Positions 7,991 to 17,247 are shown, counted from the first letter of the stretch. The stretch: DNA of 51,711 bases from Pseudolactococcus laudensis (GCF_013449735.1 NZ_JACBNY010000016.1:1-51711), one strand, 5' to 3'. Translations and numbers: made by a program. Notes: generated from the letters alone by a model not told the origin.

Positions 7991-9076
7991 TTACACCCCA
8001 GTTCCCCGAATCAAGTCAACAGTTGACCGATCCAAGCGTTGCACAATTTCTTGTAAGAAAGCTTGTGCTGTATCAAAATCTTCCAGTGAGAAGAGGGTTT
8101 GATGGCTGTGGATATAGCGGGCACAAACACCAATTGTTGTCGATGGAATGCCTGCATGTTTCAGGTGAGCAGCACCAGCATCAGTGCCGCCTTTTGAGAC
8201 ATAGTACTGATATTTAACGCCAGCTGATTCTGCGGTATCCAGTAAGAAATCACGCATAGTTGGCAATAAGATATGACCGGGATCGAATATTCTAATCAAT
8301 GTGCCGTCACCGATGCGACCATCAGCACTGGCATCAAAAGTATCTTGGGCAGGTGAACAGTCGACGGCGAAGAACAGATCGGGATTGAACTTGGTCGTTG
8401 AAACATGTGCGCCACGAAGGCCAACTTCTTCTTGAACATTGGCGCCTGCGATAAGGGTATTTGGCAGTTGAATTTTGTTATCGTTGAGATGCGCTAAAAG
8501 CTCAGTCACCATGAGGCAACCGTAGCGATTATCCCAAGATTTGCTGATAACGCTTTTTTTGTTGGCAGTCAGAATGGCCTCAGTTTGAGGAACGATGACA
8601 GCACCAGGATGGACGCCAAATCTTTCGGCCTCTGTACTATCTGCAAAGCCTGCGTCGAAAATAATGTCCTCTACTTGAGGCATGGCAGGGGCTCCACCTG
8701 CTCCACGCATGAGATGTGGCGGTACGCCACCCGTGATGACCGGAATTTCAACACCATTTCTGGCAAATAAAGTGAAACGTTGCGCTGAGATGACGAGTGG
8801 ATTCCAACCGCCGAGCGAAACGACACGCAGTGTGCCGTCAGGCTTAATTTTGCTGACCATGAAGCCAACTTCGTCCATGTGACCTGCTACCATGATCCGT
8901 GGAGCAGTCGCGTCTGAGGCGTGTTTGATACCAAAAATCCCGCCTAGGCCATCGGTTTGCACCTCATCGACGTTAGGGGTGATATTTTGGCGAATGAAGT
9001 CTTGCATGGGGCGCTCAAAACCAGATGTTGCTTGAATTTCAGTAATAGCTTTGATTTTGTCAAATGTAATCGACAT
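7991..9076 (-). CDS. pepA: Glutamyl aminopeptidase, M42 family
   Basis: 361 residues, the usual length. Cytosolic metallo-aminopeptidase that removes N-terminal acidic residues from peptides. The co-catalytic metal and catalytic residues are visible: H66 and D68 (AGHMDEVG), D182 (WDNRYG), the E216-E217 pair (QEEVGLRG), D239 (AVDCSP) and the late His of YIHSHQT. In dairy lactococci PepA supplies Glu/Asp from casein peptides. An AAGGAG ribosome site lies 8 nt before the ATG. The gene is divergent from the DUF4651 operon, an order also known in streptococci. Its -10 is probably the TATAAT on the minus strand at 9133-9138, giving a leader that contains the hairpin at 9102-9128. Confidence 0.95.
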   Translation of the reverse strand: MSITFDKIKAITEIQATSGFERPMQDFIRQNITPNVDEVQTDGLGGIFGIKHASDATAPRIMVAGHMDEVGFMVSKIKPDGTLRVVSLGGWNPLVISAQRFTLFARNGVEIPVITGGVPPHLMRGAGGAPAMPQVEDIIFDAGFADSTEAERFGVHPGAVIVPQTEAILTANKKSVISKSWDNRYGCLMVTELLAHLNDNKIQLPNTLIAGANVQEEVGLRGAHVSTTKFNPDLFFAVDCSPAQDTFDASADGRIGDGTLIRIFDPGHILLPTMRDFLLDTAESAGVKYQYYVSKGGTDAGAAHLKHAGIPSTTIGVCARYIHSHQTLFSLEDFDTAQAFLQEIVQRLDRSTVDLIRGTGV

Positions 9077-9101
9077 GTTGTGATTTCTCCTTAAATCGCT
9101 C

Positions 9102-9128
9102 AGCTAACTTGAGGTAAGTTAGCTTTTT
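9102..9128 (+). terminator. Strong hairpin in the pepA leader, terminator-like on the plus strand
   Basis: AGCTAACTT (9102-9110) pairs perfectly with AAGTTAGCT (9116-9124) around a 5-nt loop, followed by T5 on the plus strand. No plus-strand gene needs it as a terminator. On the minus strand it would fold in the pepA leader just before the ribosome site and could affect mRNA stability or translation. Confidence 0.5.
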
Positions 9129-9208
9129 ATTCATTATATTTCCATGATACCAAAATAATGACGAGATGGGGTGAAAAACACAATCAGTTAGCGAGTGGCT
9201 CAAATTTA

Positions 9209-9223
9209 TGCTAAAATATATAC
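9209..9223 (+). promoter_or_regulatory. Extended -10 promoter giving a leaderless DUF4651 mRNA
   Basis: TG at 9209-9210, one base, then TAAAAT at 9212-9217 form an extended -10. Six bases later the ATG begins at 9224, where transcription should start. There is no Shine-Dalgarno sequence before this ATG. No good -35 hexamer is seen, which an extended -10 can tolerate. Confidence 0.65.
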
Positions 9224-9538
9224 ATGAAGAAAATTTTGAAAATTGGAGTGGGCGCACTTGTCGGTGCAAGTCTGGTCGTCAGTGTCAGCGCGCTCTATCA
9301 AAAGCGCAAAGATAAAAATCTAAGTAAGCTATTGGCTTTGGCCAAACAGCATTTTATGTTTGATGATATATTAACTAGTTGGATTGTGATGGAGCCAATT
9401 CTTTTTCATGTTCATGAAGGTGGCATCATTCGTCAGGATGGCACAGTTATAACGTTTGAAATCGATGCCGACACTTTGCGAATTGTAGAAACACACGAGT
9501 CAGAAGAAGCTATAGTAGCTAGAGGAGAAGTAAAATGA
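9224..9538 (+). CDS. DUF4651 domain protein, single membrane anchor
   Basis: 104 residues. The N-terminus (residues about 5-25) is one hydrophobic segment that may be a membrane anchor or uncleaved signal, followed by a short charged domain. It matches the small DUF4651 family found between pepA and a thioredoxin-like gene in streptococci and lactococci; its function is unknown. It overlaps the thioredoxin gene by 4 bp (ATGA), so translation is probably coupled. The mRNA looks leaderless. Confidence 0.8.
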   Translation: MKKILKIGVGALVGASLVVSVSALYQKRKDKNLSKLLALAKQHFMFDDILTSWIVMEPILFHVHEGGIIRQDGTVITFEIDADTLRIVETHESEEAIVARGEVK

Positions 9539-9852
9539 TCATTCCGAATAGTGTAGAAGAATTAGCAACATATGTCGAAAAAGGTCGTAACGTTTTCTTT
9601 TTCACAGCAGATTGGTGTGGGGACTGTTCTTTTATTAAACCAGCCATGCCAGAAATTGAAGCAGCGTATCCAGAATATACCTTTATTGAAGTTGACCGAG
9701 ATGTTTATATCGATGTTGCCATTGAATGGGGAATTATGGGGATTCCTAGCTTTGTCGTGATTGAAGATGGTAAAGAAACAGGCCGACTGGTCAATAAATT
9801 ACGAAAAACAAAAGAAGAAGTGACTGCGTTCTTAACCAGTGTCAAAAGTTAA
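9535..9852 (+). CDS. Thioredoxin-like protein
   Basis: 105 residues, one thioredoxin fold. The redox motif is WCGDC (in FFTADWCGDCSFIK), and the cis-proline loop is GIMGIPSFVV. The CGDC centre differs from the CGPC of classical TrxA and is typical of the thioredoxin-like protein of this gene cluster. It is likely a cytosolic disulfide reductase; substrates are unknown. It overlaps the previous gene and precedes ytpR by 29 bp in the same operon. Confidence 0.9.
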   Translation: MIIPNSVEELATYVEKGRNVFFFTADWCGDCSFIKPAMPEIEAAYPEYTFIEVDRDVYIDVAIEWGIMGIPSFVVIEDGKETGRLVNKLRKTKEEVTAFLTSVKS

Positions 9853-9881
9853 GACGCTTTTCTAAAGGAGTAGAAAATAAA

Positions 9882-10505
9882 ATGATTGCGATTTATAACA
9901 CCCACTTAAATGATGTCTTGATGTTGATTACAGGGGACAATCAGGGTGAAAAATTAACGGCAACGCGCAAGGACAATGTTGCTAAAGTTATGCGTGAGGA
10001 CAACGGTGAAGTTGTTGCTTGGAACTTTTTTGACGCGTCAACTTTGTTTCCAATTACGGGAAATGGTCAAGTTGACCTTTCAGACGCCGATATTGATAAA
10101 CTAAACGTTGCGATTAAAGCCGCTGGCTTTGATGATGTCTTGATTCCTGATCATGCGCCTAAATTTGTGGTTGGTGAGATTGTAGACCTCGTGCCACATC
10201 AGGATTCAGATCACCTCAATATCGCACAAGTTAAGATAGCTGAAGATAAAACGATTCAAATCGTAGCAGGTGCACCTAATGCGCGTGTGGGTCTGAAAAC
10301 AATCGTAGCGCTACCTGGTGCGATGATGCCAAGTGGTGCATTAATCTTTGCAGGCCAACTTCGTGGCGAACCTAGCTTTGGTATGATGGCAAGCCCACGA
10401 GAATTAGCTTTACCAAATGCCCCACAAAAACGTGGTATTATTGAACTCTCAGCGAGCGAAATCCCAGGCACTGCCTTTGATCCAGCTAAACATTGGCATA
10501 AATAA
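9882..10505 (+). CDS. ytpR: YtpR-type tRNA-binding protein
   Basis: 207 residues. The C-terminal half (about 95-200) is an OB-fold EMAP/Trbp111-like tRNA-binding domain: VGEIVDLVPHQDSDHLNIAQVKI, later IVAGAPNARVG and SFGMMASPREL, as in the extra domain of PheT. The N-terminal half is the conserved YtpR extension. It is thought to bind tRNA in the cytosol; a precise role is not established. AAAGGAG at 9863-9869 precedes ATG 9882. It is the last gene of the pepA-divergent operon. Confidence 0.88.
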   Translation: MIAIYNTHLNDVLMLITGDNQGEKLTATRKDNVAKVMREDNGEVVAWNFFDASTLFPITGNGQVDLSDADIDKLNVAIKAAGFDDVLIPDHAPKFVVGEIVDLVPHQDSDHLNIAQVKIAEDKTIQIVAGAPNARVGLKTIVALPGAMMPSGALIFAGQLRGEPSFGMMASPRELALPNAPQKRGIIELSASEIPGTAFDPAKHWHK

Positions 10506-10520
10506 GAAAATAGACAAAAC

Positions 10521-10562
10521 AAAATCCTTTTATTTACGTATAAGTAGATAGGAGGATTTTTT
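10521..10562 (+). terminator. Hairpin plus T-run overlapping the ssbB ribosome site
   Basis: AAAATCCT (10521-10528) pairs with AGGATTTT (10553-10560), loop 24 nt, followed by TT. It may terminate the ytpR operon. The right arm contains part of the AGGAGG of ssbB, so transcripts reading through from ytpR would hide that site, while transcripts starting at the cin-box promoter lack the left arm. Confidence 0.5.
10535..10542 (+). promoter_or_regulatory. Candidate ComX cin-box of ssbB
   Basis: TACGTATA differs by one base from the streptococcal/lactococcal ComX (SigX) -10 box TACGAATA. A T-rich stretch (TTTTATT) lies just before it, as usual. The start codon is 22 nt downstream and AGGAGG lies at 10550-10555. 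The position in front of an SsbB-length gene strengthens the call. Confidence 0.6.
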
Positions 10563-10564
10563 AT

Positions 10565-10960
10565 ATGCTAAATAAAAGTTTATTAATTGGGCGCTTGACT
10601 GCCCACCCTGAGGTGAAGAAAACACCGACAGATAAATCTGTCTTGCGCGTGACCTTAGCTGTTAGCCGGCAATTTAAGAATGCTGACGGACAACGCGATG
10701 CGGATTTTCTGAGCATTATTATTGGGGGAAAACCGGCAGAGTTGTTTGCATCCTACGCTAAAAAAGGAAGTTTGGTCTCAATTGAGGGGGAGCTTAGGAC
10801 ACGACGTTATGAAGATAAGGCAGGCGTGGTACACTATGTGACAGAAGTCTTATGCCAGCAGTTTAACCTATTAGAAAGCCGCGCAGCTGTTGCTCTAAGA
10901 GAAAATCAAGTTGATGATGTCTCAAGTGTTATGTTAGAGGCTGAAGATTTATCGTTTTGA
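10565..10960 (+). CDS. ssbB: Single-stranded DNA-binding protein, competence type
   Basis: 131 residues, the length of streptococcal SsbB and shorter than SsbA (about 160-170). It has the OB fold (MLNKSLLIGRLTAHPEVKKT, then VTLAVSRQF and IVEGELRTRRYED-like EGELRTRRYE) and lacks the long glycine-rich tail; the C-terminus is LEAEDLSF, with only a weak acidic tip. SsbB coats and stores incoming single-stranded DNA during natural transformation. The cin-box in front supports a competence role. In Streptococcus pneumoniae ssbB also lies just upstream of groES. In this window one gene separates them. Confidence 0.88.
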   Translation: MLNKSLLIGRLTAHPEVKKTPTDKSVLRVTLAVSRQFKNADGQRDADFLSIIIGGKPAELFASYAKKGSLVSIEGELRTRRYEDKAGVVHYVTEVLCQQFNLLESRAAVALRENQVDDVSSVMLEAEDLSF

Positions 10961-10990
10961 TTTTAGCGTTGTTTAAAAAGGGTGTTTAAA

Positions 10991-12538
10991 ATGAAAATAG
11001 AGAAAAATTTTAAAAAAATAGCGCTTATTTCAACGATCGTATTAGGGTTACTTACGCCTATTTTAACATCACCAGGAGCAGTCAGAGCTGAAATGAGTCA
11101 AAGTATATCAGCAGAGGTCAATGATGAGGTTGTTAAAGAAAAAACAGGAATCGGTATTCCAGAAGAATTACAAGAAGTATATCTAGCGCAGGTGCAGGGC
11201 GTATCACTAATTAAAACACATAGTACAGGATTTAAGTCTCGCTTAACTGCGCCAACACCTTCTAATGCTTACTATTTCAGTAACAATGTATTCTATAAAG
11301 CAGGGTACGGTATGCCTAACTGTACAGCTTATGCATGGGGAAGGGCTTATGAAATATTAGGTTCTAAACCGAGTCTTTCGAGAGGTAATGCGAAAGAATG
11401 GTGGGGCTATAATGCTGGAAAATATTCTTCAGGTCAGACACCTCGACTTGGATCGGTTGTTTGCTGGGGTAGTCCAGAAGGAGGTGGCTACGGTCACGTT
11501 GCAGTCGTTGAAGAAATAAATGGGGATATCCTGACTATATCGGAGTCAAGTTGGGGTGGTTTTATGTTTAGAACTAGAAAATTCAATAAAAAAAATATGG
11601 GAGCTGGATTCCAAGGCTACATCTATATGGGAGATTTTTCGACAATTCCAGTATCACCACCTGTGAAATTACCTGCAAAGAATTTGGCTCAAGCTACTTC
11701 ATTAGATATCAATTATGAGACCCATGTGAGTGAGGTAGGTTGGATGAACAATGTTGTAGATGGTGCACTTTCTGGTTCAACAGGATATGGTCTAGCTGTT
11801 GAAGCGATGCGGATTTCTTCTGGAAATACTTCAATTGATAAAGCGATACAATATAGAGCTCATGTTCAAGAGATTGGTTGGCAAGATTGGAAAAAATCAG
11901 GTGAAATTGCAGGTACGACTGGACAAAGCAAAAGAATTGAAGCTGTTGAGATTACGCTAAATAATGGTGTATCGGATTATTATGATATTGAGTATCGAGT
12001 ACATGTTCAAAATATTGGCTGGCAAGGTTGGGTGAAAAATGGTCAAGTTGCAGGTACGACTGGACAAGGTAAAAGAATTGAAGCTATTCAAATTAAATTA
12101 GTGCCTAAAAAGTCTTTCCAAGGTAGCTCTAAACCATCAAATGCTGATTTTTCGTATCGTTCTCATATTCAGAGTTTTGGTTGGTTAGGTTACGTTGAAC
12201 TTAATACGATTTCAGGAACTGTTGGTATTTCAAAACGATTAGAGGCTTTTGAACTTTTGTATCAGGGTAAAAAAGAGAATATCCAAATTGAGGGGCATGT
12301 CCAAGGTATTGGTTGGCAGACAAATTTAGGTACTGCAGGGGTAATAGGTCAAGCGAAACGCTTGGAAGCAGTTAAAATAAGCTTTAAAAATGACTTGTCC
12401 AAGAAATATACGGTTAAATATCGTGTCCATGTCCAAGGTATTGGTTGGCAAGAGTGGCAAAATGAAGGTGAAGTGGCTGGGACAACTGGTCAATCTAAAA
12501 GAATTGAAGCAATACAATTTCAATTTATTCCAAAATAA
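10991..12538 (+). CDS. Secreted CHAP hydrolase with six ChW repeats
   Basis: 515 residues from ATG 10991, preceded by AAGGGTG at suitable spacing; a GTG at 10982 would add three residues but has no ribosome site. A signal peptide covers about 1-34 (cleavage near AVRA-E). The CHAP domain spans about 85-215, with Cys111 (MPNCTAYAWGR), His169 (GYGHVAVVE) and Glu185 (ISESSWGG). Six clostridial hydrophobic-with-Trp (ChW, PF07538-type) repeats follow from about 245 to the end, each with a core like YRVHVQNIGWQ, then GTTGQ.KRIEA. ChW repeats are thought to bind walls or protein partners. It is probably a secreted peptidoglycan hydrolase. Promoter not identified; a terminator follows. Confidence 0.88.
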   Translation: MKIEKNFKKIALISTIVLGLLTPILTSPGAVRAEMSQSISAEVNDEVVKEKTGIGIPEELQEVYLAQVQGVSLIKTHSTGFKSRLTAPTPSNAYYFSNNVFYKAGYGMPNCTAYAWGRAYEILGSKPSLSRGNAKEWWGYNAGKYSSGQTPRLGSVVCWGSPEGGGYGHVAVVEEINGDILTISESSWGGFMFRTRKFNKKNMGAGFQGYIYMGDFSTIPVSPPVKLPAKNLAQATSLDINYETHVSEVGWMNNVVDGALSGSTGYGLAVEAMRISSGNTSIDKAIQYRAHVQEIGWQDWKKSGEIAGTTGQSKRIEAVEITLNNGVSDYYDIEYRVHVQNIGWQGWVKNGQVAGTTGQGKRIEAIQIKLVPKKSFQGSSKPSNADFSYRSHIQSFGWLGYVELNTISGTVGISKRLEAFELLYQGKKENIQIEGHVQGIGWQTNLGTAGVIGQAKRLEAVKISFKNDLSKKYTVKYRVHVQGIGWQEWQNEGEVAGTTGQSKRIEAIQFQFIPK

Positions 12539-12585
12539 TATCTCGAAGAAAAAGTTTAGGTTGGAGAGAAACACTCACTAAAATC

Positions 12586-12610
12586 ATGAACTGCCAAAAG
12601 GGTGGTTCAT
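12586..12610 (+). terminator. Terminator hairpin after the CHAP-ChW gene
   Basis: ATGAACTGCC (12586-12595) pairs with GGTGGTTCAT (12601-12610), 10 bp with two G-U pairs and an AAAAG loop. The T-run after it is interrupted (TTCATTTTAT), so termination may be partial. Confidence 0.6.
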
Positions 12611-12655
12611 TTCATTTTATCTTGAATATTTTTATATCTATTCAATCAAAAATCC

Positions 12656-12684
12656 TTGACTATTCCTGACCAACTGAGTATAAT
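12656..12684 (+). promoter_or_regulatory. sigma-A promoter of groES-groEL
   Basis: TTGACT at 12656-12661 and TATAAT at 12679-12684 with an ideal 17-bp spacer. The start site should fall near 12691, directly at the CIRCE element. Confidence 0.9.
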
Positions 12685-12691
12685 AGAATTG

Positions 12692-12718
12692 TTAGCACTC
12701 GAACACACAGAGTGCCAA
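12692..12718. promoter_or_regulatory. CIRCE operator (HrcA site)
   Basis: TTAGCACTC, nine bases, GAGTGCCAA. This is the conserved CIRCE inverted repeat with one mismatch in the right arm (consensus GAGTGCTAA). HrcA binds it and represses groESL until heat or misfolded protein lowers HrcA activity. It overlaps the predicted transcription start. Confidence 0.95.
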
Positions 12719-12746
12719 AAATTAAAAATAATTGGAGGCTTACCAA

Positions 12747-13031
12747 ATGTTAAAACCATTAGGTGATCGTATTGTTTTACGTGTTAAAAAAGAAGAAGAG
12801 AAGTCTGTCGGTGGCATCGTTCTGACGACAAGTGCAAAAGAAAAACCATCAACAGCAGAAGTTGTTGCTGTTGGTGAAGGCCGTCATACACACCATGGTA
12901 AAGTTATTGAGCCAGGTGTGAAGGTTAGCGATGTTGTTGTTTTCGAAAAATTCGCAGGAACTGAAATTAAAGATGGTTCTGAAGAATTTCTGATTGTCCG
13001 TGAAGACGACATCTTAGCGATTGTAGAATAA
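12747..13031 (+). CDS. groES: Co-chaperonin GroES
   Basis: 94 residues starting MLKPLGDRIVLRV, with the mobile-loop region GGIVLTTSAKEKPS and the C-terminal EEFLIVREDDILAIVE. Seven copies cap the GroEL cage and take part in ATP-driven folding in the cytosol. GGAGG at 12734-12738 places the start at 12747; an upstream in-frame extension to 12732 lacks a ribosome site. It is co-transcribed with groEL under CIRCE control. Confidence 0.97.
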   Translation: MLKPLGDRIVLRVKKEEEKSVGGIVLTTSAKEKPSTAEVVAVGEGRHTHHGKVIEPGVKVSDVVVFEKFAGTEIKDGSEEFLIVREDDILAIVE

Positions 13032-13052
13032 CAAACACAGCTTATAAAGTAG

Positions 13053-14717
<1,665 letters not shown>

Positions 14718-14724
14718 TAAACAT

Positions 14725-14757
14725 AAAGAACCCTTGTAAACAAAGGGTTCTTTTTTT
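14725..14757 (+). terminator. Phage-supplied terminator for groEL
   Basis: AAAGAACCCTT (14725-14735) pairs with AAGGGTTCTTT (14743-14753), loop 7 nt, then T-run to 14757. The sequence lies inside the prophage. It resembles the displaced host terminator at 49491-49518 in sequence (AAAGAATCCT with AGGGTTCTTT), so the operon keeps a similar end after integration. Confidence 0.9.
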
Positions 14758-14778
14758 ATTTTATTCTAAAATTTATAA

Positions 14779-14798
14779 AAAGGGGCAAAAAGGGGGCA
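14779..14798. repeat. Paired AAGGGGCA repeats next to attL
   Basis: AAAGGGGCA and then AAAAGGGGGCA stand side by side between attL and int. Two AAGGGGCA copies also occur at 49332-49350 next to attR. Placement on both arms suggests integrase arm-type binding sites, an inference. Confidence 0.45.
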
Positions 14799-14805
14799 TT
14801 AAAAG

Positions 14806-15951
14806 CTAAAAAATATTGTCAAGAGCATTTGTGATAATTTCTCTTGACTTCTTGGTCACGTGGTTATAAATTTGAAGTGTCGTATTAGCGTCAGAATGCC
14901 CCACACGTTCCATTATAGCCTTGAGCGGTATGTTTGACTCAGATAAAATAGAAACGTGCGTATGACGGAATATGTGACTCGTAACGGTCTTTGTGATTCC
15001 AACATTTTTAGCTACTTGTTTAATGATAGAGTTGAAAGCGTGAATAGTTAATGGATACTTTGAGGTTGATAGAAAAATGTAGTTTTCTGAATCTACATTA
15101 TATTTCATTGTATTAATCACTTTAATATCATAGAGTATTTCAATAGCCTTCTGTGGTAAATCAACCACTCTTTCAGAGCTTTGATTTTTTGTTGATGTCT
15201 TAACGGCATCAGATATTTTTGATAGCGTATAATCGAGTGTACCTTCTACATTAACGGAAGTTCCGGTAAAGTTTTTCCATTGAAGAGCCTGTAATTCTCC
15301 ATACCTTAGACCAGTTAATGATAGAAACTCGGATATCATAGCATGCAATTGGTGTCTGGGATTTGCGTATAGAGCATCTAATAATACATGTAATTCTTCT
15401 TTTTCTAAATATTTATCATTCAACTTTTTTCTTTGCTGTCTTTCAATTTCTCGTTTCGGCATCACTTTAGTTTTAGTAACTGGATTTGTTTTGATATATT
15501 CTTTATCGACTGCAAAGGATAGGATAGCTGACAAAGTTGTCCTGGTTTGTTTTGTATAGTTTAAAGAATAATTCCCAAAGGTATACATGTTATCTATTAC
15601 CTGCATAATAAGGGCTGAGCTCACTTTATCAATCAGTATTTCTCTTCTGACATATGGTAAGATATGTTTATCCATCATAAACGGAACTTTTATCCAACTC
15701 GTTCTTTTTTTTTGGATTTTATAATACTTGAACCATTCATCGTATACTTCCCCAAATGTTTTAGAGTTATTTCGTGACTCTGTATTTGTAAGACTGTTTA
15801 TTTTTTCTAGTAGCGCCACTCGACCTTTATTGATGGCTTGAGGAGTATCTTTTTCAATTGTCAAAGTAGCTTTACGCGTCTTACCAGTATTTGGATCAAT
15901 ATACCGTTCTTTTAAACTGAATTTTCCGTTTATTTTTGGTTCTACCCACAT
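14806..15951 (-). CDS. int: Phage tyrosine-recombinase integrase
   Basis: 381 residues from ATG at 15951, preceded by AGAAAGGA; an ATG 42 bp upstream (15993) has no spaced ribosome site. An N-terminal SAM-like arm-binding and core-binding region (KTFGEVYDEWFKYYK) leads into the catalytic domain with Arg in TGLRYGELQALQW, HxxR in TSHIFRHTHVS, GHSD, and the Tyr nucleophile in TTLQIYNHVTKKS. It joins attP to attB in groEL and, with an excisionase, reverses this. It is adjacent to attL and transcribed toward it. The gene lies at the end of the leftward lysogeny module. Confidence 0.95.
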   Translation of the reverse strand: MWVEPKINGKFSLKERYIDPNTGKTRKATLTIEKDTPQAINKGRVALLEKINSLTNTESRNNSKTFGEVYDEWFKYYKIQKKRTSWIKVPFMMDKHILPYVRREILIDKVSSALIMQVIDNMYTFGNYSLNYTKQTRTTLSAILSFAVDKEYIKTNPVTKTKVMPKREIERQQRKKLNDKYLEKEELHVLLDALYANPRHQLHAMISEFLSLTGLRYGELQALQWKNFTGTSVNVEGTLDYTLSKISDAVKTSTKNQSSERVVDLPQKAIEILYDIKVINTMKYNVDSENYIFLSTSKYPLTIHAFNSIIKQVAKNVGITKTVTSHIFRHTHVSILSESNIPLKAIMERVGHSDANTTLQIYNHVTKKSREIITNALDNIF

Positions 15952-16015
15952 TGGCTTATAGTCCTTTCTGTGGTAAAATAAAAAGGTAGTCATCCTTTTT
16001 ACTACGTTTCTATAT

Positions 16016-16059
16016 CGTTACTCACAATCTTTTTGCGGAGGGAGTGGGTGACGTTTTTT
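16016..16059 (+). repeat. Mosaic intergenic repeat, copy A
   Basis: This copy folds into a plus-strand terminator shape: GTTACTCAC (16016-16024) pairs with GTGGGTGAC (16044-16052), then T-run. It shares CACAATCTTT, GAGGGAGTG and ACGTTTTTT with copy B at 16541-16580. The neighbouring genes run leftward, so any termination would act on antisense transcripts. Confidence 0.55.
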
Positions 16060-16491
16060 TTATTTATCTAAATTTATCAATTGAGCATAATTCAATTTGT
16101 ATATCTCATTTTGTAAGCCTTTTGTTTCTGCGACATTAGCAAAGTGTTTTACTAAAAGTTGGATTCCTTTATACTGAAGAAGTACATAACCACTGCCGAT
16201 TATCAGAATAGAGAAAGCAATACTCCATTTTAAACCATCAACATGCTCATTCTTAGCCTCCATGATGTCAGAGTATTCCACATCATCAACATCGTCACTA
16301 GCGCTGTAATAATCGCTCTTTAGTGCAATTTTTGCAGCTTCATAATCACTTATTTCATTTTTAGCAGTAGCCACTACCAGAAAACCAATGATTATAATGC
16401 TAATACTAAAAATAGTATAAATCACATTAAACTTATCCCAAAATCTCACAAGTTTTTTTGATTCTTCATCAATAAATTCAATACTCTCCAC
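16060..16491 (-). CDS. Two-pass membrane protein of the lysogeny module
   Basis: 143 residues from GTG at 16491, with GGAGGAG 9-10 nt upstream. Two hydrophobic segments (about 23-42 and 87-106) flank an acidic stretch rich in Asp/Ser (SASDDVDDVEYSD) that would face one side of the membrane together. No family is recognised. Located between integrase and repressor and transcribed with the lysogeny genes, it is the kind of gene that is expressed in lysogens, such as a superinfection-exclusion factor; that role is only a guess from position. Confidence 0.7.
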   Translation of the reverse strand: MESIEFIDEESKKLVRFWDKFNVIYTIFSISIIIIGFLVVATAKNEISDYEAAKIALKSDYYSASDDVDDVEYSDIMEAKNEHVDGLKWSIAFSILIIGSGYVLLQYKGIQLLVKHFANVAETKGLQNEIYKLNYAQLINLDK

Positions 16492-16507
16492 AATAACAAT
16501 CTCCTCC

Positions 16508-16580
16508 AGCTTTTAACGTGAATCCTATCTGCACGATATTTCGCCCACAATCTTTGGCGAGGGAGTGAGTAACGTTTTTT
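16508..16580. repeat. Mosaic intergenic repeat, copy B
   Basis: The first 32 bp (16508-16539, AGCTTTTAACGTGAATCCTA...) are identical to copy C at 17248-17279. The second half (16541-16580) matches copy A at 16016-16059. Each copy lies directly upstream of a leftward lysogeny gene. Confidence 0.7.
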
Positions 16581-16588
16581 ATTTTAGT

Positions 16589-17230
16589 TTAGTTTAGTTT
16601 GATTTTTTCTGTTTGCGTTCCCCAAACTCCAGTTTGTACTTGCAACTGAGTCGATGGGTCATTGATTGTATCTTCGCTTACGTCAAATACAACTTTACCA
16701 CTCAAAGTAGATTCAGGGTTAAGTTCTTGTAAAAAGAAAGCGGCGCTATCACCATTTGTGGCTTGATTAGCATACATTGTAGCTGTTGTGTCTGCTTTAA
16801 ATTCAGTCTTTCCTTTATAAAGTTTGAAAAAGTCATCGGTAACAGTAATGGCTTTGTCTCCGTTATTCGTAACCGTGACATTTAACACTAGGAATTTACC
16901 TTTAGCAGTTGAATTGACATACTCATTGCCTACTGTATCAGCAACTTCTTTTCCGTCCACTCTGTAGACAACTTTTCCGACAGTTACATCTTGACCAATT
17001 CCAAATACTTGTTTTTCAGATTTTTTAGGTGCTGATTTTTCTGTTTTTGATTCTGTTTTTGATTCTTTTGTTTCAACTTTAGCTGTTTTTTCGGTATCTG
17101 ATTCTTTTGTTTTATCTTTATTACCACCGCCAACAGCACCAGCAATCACAATGACAATAATTAACCAAAACCACCATTTTTTAAATAAAGGTTTTTTAGC
17201 CTTAGCAACTTTTTCATCTCTTTTTCCCAT
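16589..17230 (-). CDS. Membrane-anchored DUF4352-type protein
   Basis: 213 residues with AAAAGGAG before the ATG. A basic N-terminus (MGKRDEKVAKAKKPLFKK) leads into one membrane helix (WWFWLIIVIVIAGAVGGG). A Lys/Glu/Ser/Thr linker with KTESKTEK-type repeats follows (about 40-75). The outer domain (about 80-213) resembles DUF4352 immunoglobulin-like lipoprotein domains: VGKVVYRVDGKEV, GKFLVLNVTVTNNGDKAI, and STLSGKVVFDVSED. Such proteins are common in prophage lysogeny modules; function is unknown, with a cell-surface role in the lysogen possible. Confidence 0.8.
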   Translation of the reverse strand: MGKRDEKVAKAKKPLFKKWWFWLIIVIVIAGAVGGGNKDKTKESDTEKTAKVETKESKTESKTEKSAPKKSEKQVFGIGQDVTVGKVVYRVDGKEVADTVGNEYVNSTAKGKFLVLNVTVTNNGDKAITVTDDFFKLYKGKTEFKADTTATMYANQATNGDSAAFFLQELNPESTLSGKVVFDVSEDTINDPSTQLQVQTGVWGTQTEKIKLN

Positions 17231-17247
17231 TTTTGAAACTCCTTTTA

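Noticed and set aside
15952-15993. Longer integrase start at 15993
   Set aside because: The AAAAGG there is directly against the ATG; AGAAAGGA serves the ATG at 15951, and the shorter form starts like other phage integrases.
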